Assembly: GCA_937896505.1 (NCBI GenBank)
Contig: CALBNP010000185.1
Location: 1-21,021 of the forward strand
DNA from: an uncultured Bacteroidales bacterium
Lineage (GTDB): Bacteria > Bacteroidota > Bacteroidia > Bacteroidales > F082
Direction: 5' to 3'
DNA length: 21,021 bases
Part shown: positions 14,436 through 21,021 of the stretch, piece by piece
How positions within the stretch are numbered: position 1 is the first letter of the stretch
Layout: each line of letters begins with the position of its first letter
Program-made: the position numbers and the translations under genes
Notes under the pieces: model-generated
The model's database searches: none
What the model saw: only the letters and a program-made list of their open reading frames with translations
Told to the model about the DNA's origin: nothing

Positions 14436-16974
14436 ATGCGTCCAATTGCTCGGTGGCGCGCTGGCGTTCGGCAATCAATGCGGTGAGCGTCACGGTGTAT
14501 TTGTCGTGGAGTAGTTCCACGTGTTGCTGCAAGGTGCGGGCATGTGCTTCGAGATAGACGGCTATGGTGTTGTGCAAGGTGCTCAACCAACGGGCGGTAA
14601 TGAGACGGCGGGCATCGTCGTTGGAGATTTGCTCGCGTGCCTTGTCGGCCAACGCCTCCTTGCTTTGCTCAATCTCGCGTAGCTTCTTGCGGCACTCTTT
14701 CAGTTCGTTTTCAAGTTCAACATGATGTTTGATGCTGTCTTCCTTTTCAGCAATCCTTGCCTCCACTTCCGATGCTTCACGCTTGCAGTTCTGTATCTCG
14801 GCCTGCAACTGTTCGCCAACTTTGAAACGTTTCTCGAAGGCTTTCAGCAATTTGGAGACTTCTCGTTTCCTTGCTCTCAACTCTTTTATCTCGCTTTTCA
14901 CCTCGGCAATGATGGCTTTTGGCATCACTTCATATTGTTCGACATCCCACTCATCGTTGTCCATTTCGGCAATTTCGGCAAACTTGGCATCAAGTTCGTC
15001 GCGACGGCTTTCCAACCGCTGCATATCGGCCAGCACTTCAGGAAACTCGTTGGCGATAAGCTCATCGTCGGGAATCAACTCAGCGGTCCAGCCACTCGAC
15101 TGCACGCTGCGGAAATCGCTGCGCAAGGTAGAAACGAAGTGAGCAAACGAGCCCCGCACTTGGTTTGCATCAAGGACATTCAGTGGCTCCAACTGTGTCA
15201 CAAATTTCTCTGTAAGGCTGTTGTTGAAATCGAACAAGCTACCTTGATGCAAGGTGTCACGGTCGTTGGAAGAGGCCGTCCAGAAATCATCGATGGCGCG
15301 GTTGTAGGCCGCCGCCACCTGCTGCTTGCCATTGCTCTCGGCTATCAACTGCTTGATGTCGCCCTTTTCAGTAACAGCATCGGCAAATTGGGCGTAACCA
15401 TCGGCAGCTTGGGTAAAGAGCTGCTGCTGCAAGCCTTCGTAGCAGTCGAATTGTGCTTTCAGTTCGTCGATTTCGCTTTGCGGGATGCCGCCGTTGATGT
15501 GGGCACGTACATCTTGTGGCGTAGGTGCCTCGGAATTATCCACATAGCGACGAATATTGCAGTTGAAATCCTCGGCTTCCAGTTCCTCCTTGGTCACGAG
15601 GCGGCTGTAGCCTTCGATTTCAATCTTGTTGTGATACACATAGCTGATTTTCTCCACATCTTCGGGACGGAGCGAGTTCTGGTTTTTGCCTTCCTTGTAT
15701 TCGCGGTCTGCATTGATGAAGAAGACACCTTTCCGTTGGTTAGCACCCGCTTTGTTGATGATAAGCAGCGAGGCGGGAATGCCGGTGCCGTAGAAGAGTC
15801 CTTGCGGCAACCCTATGACGCACTCGAGGATACAAGAAGCGTTGGCATCGCTGCCCATGATGAGCCGCTGACGCATCTTTTGTTCCTCGCCACCGCGGAA
15901 GAGCACGCCGTGCGGCATCACTACTGCCATGCGCCCATTGTTCTTCAGCACCGAAATCATGTGTTGCACAAACATGAAGTCGGCCTGTTTCTTCTTGCTC
16001 ATCCAGTTCTGGAAACGCTCCTTGAATTGCATGTTGGCGGTGGTGTAGTTTTGCGAGAAGGGCGGATTAGCCACCACGATGTCATATTGATTGAGCATGC
16101 CGCCCGACACCAGCTTTGGGTTCACTAAGGTGTCGCCTTGCTCGATGCGGGCGTTGCGGATGTTGTGGAAAATCATGTTCATCTTACACATCTGGTACGG
16201 ACTGTCGAACTTCTCCTGACCGTGCAAGGTGAGTTTGGCAGCGCTGCCATAGCGGTTTTCCACATAGTTGTGCATCGTAATCAGCAAGCCGCCCGACCCG
16301 ACGGTGGGGTCGCAAATCTCGTCGGTCTCCTTTGGTTGCAAAATCTGCCCCATCAGATAGACCACTTCCGAAGGCGTATAAAACTCGCCAGCCTTTTTTC
16401 CCGCACTTTCGGCGAAGAATTTGATGAGATATTCGTAAGCTGCGCCAAGCAGGTCGGGAAACTCGAAGTTCTCATCTTGCAACTTCGGGAAGTCGTTAAA
16501 CTCTTTAAGAATATCGCGCAACGTTTCATCGTCCAAAATACGTTCACCTTTGGTATTCAGCTCATTAAACTTGGTTTTGCTAAGTACGCCCGAAAGCAGA
16601 GCCGCATTTGATTTCTCCACTTCGGCGAGTGCTGTGGTGATAGCATCGCCGTAACTTACTTCTTCGCCCTGTTCGTTCAACGGATGCAGTACATGTTTCC
16701 ATCGGGCGAGTGCGGGCACATAGCAGTTGTATTTGGCAGGCTTATCGAGTTCGCTATCAATGTCAGCCTCATCAGCGTCGGGGTATTGCTTGTGCAAAGT
16801 ATCCTTCAGCGCAATGCGGTCAATTTCAAACTGGTCGTTGATACGCTTCAGGAAAAGCAGTGCGATGATGTAGTTCTTGTATTCGGCAGCGTCCATGCTG
16901 GTGCGCAAACGGTCGCATTGGGCTTTGAGGAAAGACTCTAATCGCGAGAGTGAGATCTTTGATTTTAAAGGCAT
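14404..16974 (-). CDS. hsdM: Type I restriction enzyme, methyltransferase subunit
   Basis: The 856-residue HsdM is the adenine-N6 methyltransferase subunit that protects host DNA and is needed for restriction. The N-terminal domain (about 5-170) is followed by the catalytic core with GEFYTPSEVVYLM (196-208), the SAM-binding DPTVGSGG (222-229) and the catalytic NPPF (303-306). It is longer than the EcoKI-type subunit because of a C-terminal extension of about 200 residues, largely charged and helical and probably coiled coil (for example LQAEIQNCKREASEVEARIA). The start is the ATG at 16974, downstream of a TATTTTTG box. It is the first gene of the locus. A 468-codon antisense frame over it is a shadow. 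Confidence 0.95.
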   Translation of the reverse strand: MPLKSKISLSRLESFLKAQCDRLRTSMDAAEYKNYIIALLFLKRINDQFEIDRIALKDTLHKQYPDADEADIDSELDKPAKYNCYVPALARWKHVLHPLNEQGEEVSYGDAITTALAEVEKSNAALLSGVLSKTKFNELNTKGERILDDETLRDILKEFNDFPKLQDENFEFPDLLGAAYEYLIKFFAESAGKKAGEFYTPSEVVYLMGQILQPKETDEICDPTVGSGGLLITMHNYVENRYGSAAKLTLHGQEKFDSPYQMCKMNMIFHNIRNARIEQGDTLVNPKLVSGGMLNQYDIVVANPPFSQNYTTANMQFKERFQNWMSKKKQADFMFVQHMISVLKNNGRMAVVMPHGVLFRGGEEQKMRQRLIMGSDANASCILECVIGLPQGLFYGTGIPASLLIINKAGANQRKGVFFINADREYKEGKNQNSLRPEDVEKISYVYHNKIEIEGYSRLVTKEELEAEDFNCNIRRYVDNSEAPTPQDVRAHINGGIPQSEIDELKAQFDCYEGLQQQLFTQAADGYAQFADAVTEKGDIKQLIAESNGKQQVAAAYNRAIDDFWTASSNDRDTLHQGSLFDFNNSLTEKFVTQLEPLNVLDANQVRGSFAHFVSTLRSDFRSVQSSGWTAELIPDDELIANEFPEVLADMQRLESRRDELDAKFAEIAEMDNDEWDVEQYEVMPKAIIAEVKSEIKELRARKREVSKLLKAFEKRFKVGEQLQAEIQNCKREASEVEARIAEKEDSIKHHVELENELKECRKKLREIEQSKEALADKAREQISNDDARRLITARWLSTLHNTIAVYLEAHARTLQQHVELLHDKYTVTLTALIAERQRATEQLDAYLKELGYVSK

Positions 16975-17007
16975 AAGTGGTCTTTTTTTCTACAAACTTT
17001 ACATTCG

Positions 17008-17015
17008 CAAAAATA
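17008..17015 (-). promoter_or_regulatory. Candidate promoter of the restriction locus
   Basis: The minus strand reads TATTTTTG (TAnnTTTG), 33 bases before the hsdM ATG. A TTGGA at 17040-17036, 20 bases further upstream, could serve as the -33 element. This is the only good box in the 152-base gap before hsdM. The rest of the gap holds short AACCAT-type repeats (17073-17101) and no gene. Confidence 0.5.
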
Positions 17016-17126
17016 AACGTTTTTTAGTAATCCCGTCCAATCTTTTTCAAATCAGTATTCGTGTCTCTCTCTTAACCAATAACCATTAACCCATAACCAT
17101 TATTTCGTCTATTATTGACCACTCAC

Positions 17127-17744
17127 TTATAACTTGTTGATTTCCATTTGCAAATTTACGAAAAATTGTGCTCCTTGAGCGCCATCCATCTGCACATGGT
17201 GGAATTGAAACGAGACGGGAAGCGTGGCTTTGAACCAGCATTTGCGGTATTTGCCCCACATCACCATCGGATTGCAGAACTGCTCAGTGTATTGATTCAC
17301 AATGCAATCGAGTTCGGTGGCAGTCATGGCCGATGTGCCTACAACCATCTTGTCTTCGAGGAAAAAGCTCTTGCATTCGTCGGCTGTTTTTTGTGTTAAT
17401 TCTGCATAATCCTTGCCGAATTGCAATAAATCGTTAGTGAAGGCTATGTCGCATGAGTTGATTCCGCCATTCTTATTGTTGACAATCACATTGATAGCCA
17501 ATTGGTCGTATTGATAGAATTTGCCGTTTTCAGGTAACTTATAAAACTCTTCTATTTGGCTCGCCGCCTTGCCGATGCACCAGCATATCAACATGTTGAA
17601 CGGCAGATGTTTCCGCTTGCTTACTTTCACCAAACGAGAGATGTCGATGGTCTTCACCAAAGTCACCATTGGCATGGGCGACGACATCCAAAGCCTAAAG
17701 GCTTGGGCTCGCGTTGTTTCTTGGGGATTTATCTCTTGTTTCAT
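17127..17744 (-). CDS. Chloramphenicol acetyltransferase-like protein
   Basis: I start at the ATG at 17744 (205 residues), 4 bases after the YdeI-like gene; a TTG at 17768 would overlap it. The protein has the size and end of the CAT fold, with the catalytic motif HHxxxDG as HHVQMDG (182-188) in VSFQFHHVQMDGAQGAQF, and a CAT-like N-terminal segment (PMPMVTLVKTIDISRL). CAT enzymes form trimers and move acetyl from acetyl-CoA to a hydroxyl. Many chromosomal relatives in Bacteroidales are not proven resistance genes, so the substrate is unknown. It is the last of four closely packed genes, two of them GNAT acetyltransferases. Confidence 0.8.
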   Translation of the reverse strand: MKQEINPQETTRAQAFRLWMSSPMPMVTLVKTIDISRLVKVSKRKHLPFNMLICWCIGKAASQIEEFYKLPENGKFYQYDQLAINVIVNNKNGGINSCDIAFTNDLLQFGKDYAELTQKTADECKSFFLEDKMVVGTSAMTATELDCIVNQYTEQFCNPMVMWGKYRKCWFKATLPVSFQFHHVQMDGAQGAQFFVNLQMEINKL

Positions 17745-17748
17745 TTTC

Positions 17749-18309
17749 TTACTTGTAGTATTTTTCAATGCCTCCGTAACCTTTTATCAGTTTGTTGGCT
17801 TTGGTCTTGCCGATGAAATTTGCAAGGCGTTTGCGAAACTCATCGGGCCGCTTGCGTGCTGCATCGATGTAGGCAACCCGAATGCGACGATAGGAATCCG
17901 AGAACCGTTCGAAATTGGCCCAAGTTTCTGGGTCTTTCTTGATTTCAGCCAAAATATCCTCCGGAAAAATGTATGGCTCGTTGATGATAGGCATAACCAA
18001 TGGCCTGACTTTCGGATGAATCATTCCCTGCCCATCGAGCCAAATCAGGCGTTCGATGTTGGGACGCGAATAGGGGCTTCCTTCCCGCCTTGGTGTGAAG
18101 CGTCGGATGCCGTGGGTACTGTCGAGTGTGCCAGCCTGACCATCTATCCAGCCGAAACAAAGTGCTTCCTCGACGGCATCATTGTATGAAATGCTTTGCT
18201 CGCCCGCCGCCTTCGTAGGGAAAATGAACCAGATTTCTTTCTCCGTCTCGAAATGCTCGTTGAGCCATTGGCGCCATTCGGCGCGGTCATTTGTCTTGAA
18301 AGTGTTCAT
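17749..18309 (-). CDS. YdeI/OmpD-associated family protein
   Basis: I use the ATG at 18309 (186 residues), which overlaps the stop of the preceding acetyltransferase gene as ATGA; a GTG at 18339 would add ten residues. The family pattern is clear: EWRQWLNEHFETEKEIWFIF, then SYNDAVEEALCFGWIDGQAG, then RRFTPRREGSPYSRPNIE, and a C-terminal helical part. Members of this YdeI-like family are small cytoplasmic proteins; some have been linked to resistance to cationic antimicrobial peptides, but the biochemical activity is not known. Its place between acetyltransferases gives no firmer clue. Confidence 0.8.
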   Translation of the reverse strand: MNTFKTNDRAEWRQWLNEHFETEKEIWFIFPTKAAGEQSISYNDAVEEALCFGWIDGQAGTLDSTHGIRRFTPRREGSPYSRPNIERLIWLDGQGMIHPKVRPLVMPIINEPYIFPEDILAEIKKDPETWANFERFSDSYRRIRVAYIDAARKRPDEFRKRLANFIGKTKANKLIKGYGGIEKYYK

Positions 18310-18842
18310 CGTTCGCCAAATGTTTCTCGTTCCAGACACAGAATCCTGACGGGCTGGTCGCCGCCGACTTCAAGATTCGGGCAGGTGGTCGTCTGTCCCG
18401 TATCAATAAATCCACATTTCTCCATTACCTTGCCTGATGCAGGATTATCGATGAAATGCGAGCCCCAGAGCGTGTTGAAGCCTTTCGTTTGAAAGCAATA
18501 CTTCACAATTTCACGAAGTGCTTCTGTGCAAATGCCTTGATTCCAATAGGGTTTGGCAATCCAATAACCCACTTCTGCTTCGTCGTCAGCAATGGAAAGG
18601 TTGCTGCGTGAGGATGGATGATAACCCGCGCAACCAATAATCTCACCCGTTTCCTTGAATATCACTGCCCAAGTGCTGTCGTTCAGAAAATAGGTTTTGA
18701 TGGCCATCAGACTTTCGTCAATGCTTTGGTGTGGCGGCCAACCTGCCCGTGGGCCCAAGTCGGGGTCGGAAGCATACTTATAAAGTGCTTCCGCATCGCT
18801 TTCTACCCACCGACGCAATATCAGTCTTTCGGTTTCCATCAT
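18306..18842 (-). CDS. GNAT family N-acetyltransferase, RimJ/RimL-like
   Basis: The 178-residue protein opens with ETERLILRRWVESDAEAL, the usual start of RimJ/RimL-type acetyltransferases. It continues with EVGYWIAKPYWNQGICTEAL, the acetyl-CoA binding region with a Q/RxxGxx-like NQGICT, and IDNPASGKVMEKCGF near the end. Such enzymes transfer acetyl from acetyl-CoA to an amino group of a protein terminus or small molecule; the target is unknown. The start is the ATG at 18842, overlapping the TGA of the previous GNAT gene by the ATGA arrangement, and its own stop overlaps the next start in the same way. The two GNAT genes are related, but only distantly. Confidence 0.87.
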   Translation of the reverse strand: MMETERLILRRWVESDAEALYKYASDPDLGPRAGWPPHQSIDESLMAIKTYFLNDSTWAVIFKETGEIIGCAGYHPSSRSNLSIADDEAEVGYWIAKPYWNQGICTEALREIVKYCFQTKGFNTLWGSHFIDNPASGKVMEKCGFIDTGQTTTCPNLEVGGDQPVRILCLERETFGER

Positions 18843-19306
18843 CTTTGATGTTTTTCAAAAATCAGCCCTTCTTCACCATAATTTCCTGAAAACTGAAAAC
18901 CAACTCTTTGAAGTACTTTCCTCGAAACTTTGTTTTCTTCAGTAGTCTCAGCTATGATTTTCCTGACACCTTCTTGAACCAATGCCCATTCCGAAACCGA
19001 TTTCAAAGCCTCGGTCATGTAGCCGTTGCCGCAAAAGCCGTCCCGAAGTCCATACCCGATTTCCACCGTTCCGTCTTCGCCAAGACCTTTGAAACAAAAA
19101 TCACCGACAATTGTGCCTGGTTTTTCTTTCAGTTCCATCACCCACACGGCATACCACATCCGCTTTTCGGGATGGTCGATGCAACCTTGCAGCATTTCGG
19201 CGTAGGCTTGTCTCAATTCGGCACTTTCTTGGTTTTCAATCAAATGCCGCATCTCATCATCGCTGATGGGATAAAGGGATAAACGCTTGGTTTCTATTGT
19301 TGTCAT
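18839..19306 (-). CDS. GNAT family N-acetyltransferase
   Basis: The 155-residue protein has the GNAT fold markers: ETKRLSLYPISDDEM at the start, EIGYGLRDGFCGNGYMTEAL (RxxGxG-like acetyl-CoA loop as CGNGYM) in the middle, and ENKVSRKVLQRVGFQFSG at the end. It is shorter than the next gene but of the same type. The start is the ATG at 19306. It is the first of the four coupled genes 19306-17127, preceded by a 67-base gap with a 15-base palindrome at 19341-19355 overlapping a weak TGAATTTG box. The substrate is not inferable. Confidence 0.85.
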   Translation of the reverse strand: MTTIETKRLSLYPISDDEMRHLIENQESAELRQAYAEMLQGCIDHPEKRMWYAVWVMELKEKPGTIVGDFCFKGLGEDGTVEIGYGLRDGFCGNGYMTEALKSVSEWALVQEGVRKIIAETTEENKVSRKVLQRVGFQFSGNYGEEGLIFEKHQR

Positions 19307-19340
19307 TTATTCGTTGTATGTTGATAATTAAGTAAATGGT

Positions 19341-19355
19341 CAAATTCAGAATTTG
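19341..19355. promoter_or_regulatory. 15-base palindrome before the acetyltransferase operon
   Basis: CAAATTC and GAATTTG flank a single A. On the minus strand the right part forms TGAATTTG, one base away from TAnnTTTG, 35 bases before the ATG at 19306. It could be an operator or a weak promoter; chance cannot be excluded for an AT-rich 15-mer. Confidence 0.3.
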
Positions 19356-19373
19356 GGACTACGAGAGGGTTCA

Positions 19374-20681
19374 TTACAATACAAAGTCATGGTGTTTGAA
19401 ATTGCTGTAGTATCGGCCATCAATAGCAGTAAAACGAAGAACGCAATAATTCGGATCAGTAACACCTCCCAGATAGTATTCTGTATCCCCCTCACGCCAA
19501 ATCTTTTGCTTTGATTCCATATCGGTCAATACTTCCATAGTACCACGCAGTGCCAATCCTCGGAAGCATTTTTCGTCGCAGAAATAAATGCTGGCTTTAC
19601 TATTTGCCTTATATTGGGCGACACGAACAGAGAAGGTATTGGTGGTGAAGTAGAACACCTTTACACCTTCACGTACACGCGGGGCGAGCATTGCTTTTGT
19701 CCAAGGATAGCCTTCATCATCCACTGATGAAATGTAGGCTATAGGTAAAGAGTCAGCCATCAAAGCTATGAGTTGTTCGTCCATTTCGTTGATACGCAAA
19801 CTCTCTCGCCAGCGCCTGAGACGAGGAAAACTTATTTTCAACTGGCCGATGTATTCTTCGCGAGTCAAAGGAAAAGGAAGGTGCTTGTTCACTTCATCAA
19901 CGAACTGCGCACAATGCTCAATCATTTCGTCCATGCTGCAATCCTGCAAAAATTTTCCATCCTTGTAGCAGAACTGGCAATAGTCGAAGTTGATGCTACC
20001 GTTGGTCTCTTTTCCGCAATCTTCATCTTTGGTAAGCGGCATGCCACAACTCTGACAGAACTGAGGCAACTGACCTTCTTGCAGATGCTTTTCCTTGGCG
20101 GGGAAAGTGGCTTCGTAAGCGGCAAATTCTTCGGGCTTCTCATCGCACACGAAATAGCCTTTCGGTGTATGGTAAGTACCTTCAATTCCGTTCAAGTAGC
20201 CAGGGATAAGCTCTTGCGCCAAAAAATAAGGCACTTCGCTTTCGATAAGTTCGCCGTGGTAGTGAATCTTCAGACTGCTGGCTAAAACAAAACCGGCATG
20301 TTTGTAAAAGTCAATGTTGCCTTCCATGCACAGCACACCGATACCCATCTCTTTGGCTTTTTCAATAGAATATTGCAAAAGTTTCAAGCCGTAGCCTTTC
20401 CGCTTATAGTCGGGATGAATGCTGATAGGGCCGAAAGTCCAGGCAGGAAGTATTGAGCCGTCGGTCTTCACGATTTCGGCTTTAGAAAACATCACATGGC
20501 CGATGATTTTTCCGTCTTCTTCCATCACAAAATCGAGTTCGGGAATGAAGTCGGGATTATTTCTATATTGGTTGAGGACAAAATGCTCCTTGCACCCCGG
20601 ACAATAGACGTTCCAAAATGCTTCGCGGGTGAGGTTCTCCACCTCGCGGTAATCTTCAGGTTGTTCTAAACGAATGTTCAT
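19374..20681 (-). CDS. GNAT / zinc-ribbon / PPOx-like three-domain fusion
   Basis: The 435-residue protein joins three units. Residues 1-165 are a GNAT acetyltransferase (FGPISIHPDYKRKGYGLKLL at 83-102 holds the acetyl-CoA loop). Residues about 205-295 are a putative zinc ribbon with C209xxC212, C222 and C235xxC238, followed by helices and FPRLRRWRESL. Residues about 298-435 look like a pyridoxamine-phosphate-oxidase-type flavin-binding domain (LPIAYISSVDDEGYPWTKAM, VFYFTTNTFSVRVAQY, ASIYFCDEKCFRGLALRGTM). Each is known separately, and GNAT or PPOx units are sometimes fused to this zinc ribbon. The start is the ATG at 20681, 17 bases after the desulfoferrodoxin-like gene. The function is unknown; acetylation coupled to a flavin or heme sensing part is conceivable. 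Confidence 0.8.
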   Translation of the reverse strand: MNIRLEQPEDYREVENLTREAFWNVYCPGCKEHFVLNQYRNNPDFIPELDFVMEEDGKIIGHVMFSKAEIVKTDGSILPAWTFGPISIHPDYKRKGYGLKLLQYSIEKAKEMGIGVLCMEGNIDFYKHAGFVLASSLKIHYHGELIESEVPYFLAQELIPGYLNGIEGTYHTPKGYFVCDEKPEEFAAYEATFPAKEKHLQEGQLPQFCQSCGMPLTKDEDCGKETNGSINFDYCQFCYKDGKFLQDCSMDEMIEHCAQFVDEVNKHLPFPLTREEYIGQLKISFPRLRRWRESLRINEMDEQLIALMADSLPIAYISSVDDEGYPWTKAMLAPRVREGVKVFYFTTNTFSVRVAQYKANSKASIYFCDEKCFRGLALRGTMEVLTDMESKQKIWREGDTEYYLGGVTDPNYCVLRFTAIDGRYYSNFKHHDFVL

Positions 20682-20698
20682 ATTCTCAAGGTTTTAGA

Positions 20699-21021
20699 TT
20701 ATTTCATGACTTCACACCACACTTTACCTTGGCGGAAAAACACGGTGTAAATCTTCGCTCCTTTCACTTGCGCCACGCGCACTTCGGCAGCCTGTTCAGG
20801 GAAGAGACGGATAAGCTCCACGCGGTCGTAGCGTTCCGCGACGGCGGCAGCGATGAAGTCGTCTTTCGTCATCGGGCAAGCGTAGTTCAGCAAATATTCT
20901 CCGTCCATTTCGGTGATGGTGGGAATGGTGTTCAAATTTTCAATCGTTACGGGTTCGATTTTGCAACCGCAACATTCGATTTGCGCCTTGCCGTAAGCGA
21001 TGCCAACATTCTTGCAGTTGG
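20699..21021 (-). CDS. Desulfoferrodoxin-like protein, C-terminal part
   Basis: The frame is open to the window edge; the TTG at 20935 is not a convincing start because the reading continues upstream with NCKNVGIAYGKAQIECCG (about 21019-20966). The pattern CxN ... CCG ... followed by NYACPMTKDDFIAAAV, ELIRLFPEQAAEVRV and KIYTVFFRQGKVW resembles desulfoferrodoxin or the desulfoferrodoxin-like tail of some HTH proteins. In superoxide reductases the PMT segment is preceded by an iron-ligand His and the tail has a CNxHG motif. Here the His is Cys and the tail has neither Cys nor His in that place, so reductase activity is doubtful. It may be a sensor or a structural relic. It lies 17 bases before the fusion gene and is probably co-transcribed with it. 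Confidence 0.45.
   Translation of the reverse strand, partial: NCKNVGIAYGKAQIECCGCKIEPVTIENLNTIPTITEMDGEYLLNYACPMTKDDFIAAAVAERYDRVELIRLFPEQAAEVRVAQVKGAKIYTVFFRQGKVWCEVMK

Noticed and set aside
14722..16128. A 468-codon plus-strand frame over hsdM
   Set aside because: It is antisense to the NPPF-containing methyltransferase, with no recognisable domain; it is a coding shadow.
17061..17103. Short AACCAT/AACCAA tandem-like repeats before hsdM
   Set aside because: The units are irregular and low in complexity, and similar tracts are common in AT-rich Bacteroidales gaps. No hairpin or gene could be supported.

Overview
The window looks like a chromosomal segment of a Bacteroidales bacterium (Bacteroides/Prevotella type). 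Every gene I can support lies on the minus strand. Several have a Bacteroidetes-style -7 box (TAnnTTTG) just upstream, Shine-Dalgarno sequences are weak or absent, and the protein families (type I restriction with DUF1016 genes, Fic, M28 peptidases with short signal peptides) fit that group. I cannot resolve genus or species.

Layout in transcription order, from high to low coordinates. (1) 21021-19374: the end of a desulfoferrodoxin-like protein that runs off the window, then a three-domain GNAT / zinc-ribbon / PPOx-like fusion. (2) 19306-17127: a tightly coupled set of two GNAT acetyltransferases, a YdeI-like protein and a chloramphenicol-acetyltransferase-like protein, with two ATGA stop-start overlaps. 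(3) 16974-3322: a large type I restriction-modification locus: hsdM, a short DUF1016 gene, a full-length DUF1016/PD-(D/E)XK gene, hsdS, then four TIR-related genes, then hsdR and a YgjP-like metallopeptidase overlapping hsdR. (4) 3294-167: an exported M28 peptidase, a CDP-alcohol phosphatidyltransferase and an exported transglutaminase-like protein. (5) 76-1: the first codons of what is probably a Fic protein, behind a promoter full of ATCGGCGA repeats.

The main point of interest is the AT-rich block at 11238-7324, between hsdS and hsdR. It encodes a stand-alone TIR protein, a TIR-like (ThsB/DUF1863) protein with an extra N-terminal domain, a 648-residue protein with a degenerate TIR-like domain, an intact TIR domain and a SLOG-like domain, and a second small ThsB/DUF1863 protein. 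Gaps inside the block are 2-11 bases. TIR signal makers beside a protein joining a NAD-cleaving-type domain to a SLOG ligand sensor is the logic of Thoeris anti-phage defence, but here a TIR domain stands where classical ThsA has SIR2. The block sits in the hsdS-hsdR slot that holds the PrrC anticodon nuclease in some E. coli type I loci, so it may be a second line of defence tied to the restriction enzyme.

A second oddity is in the two DUF1016 genes. Each carries a pair of in-frame palindromic repeats at the same protein position, with unrelated repeat sequences. The shorter gene appears to have lost its nuclease core by an internal in-frame deletion, and it is flanked by a duplicated copy of the 3' end of hsdM that includes a promoter-like box. 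No tRNA, rRNA, insertion sequence, integrase or CRISPR array was seen, and no gene-free stretch exceeds about 150 bases.
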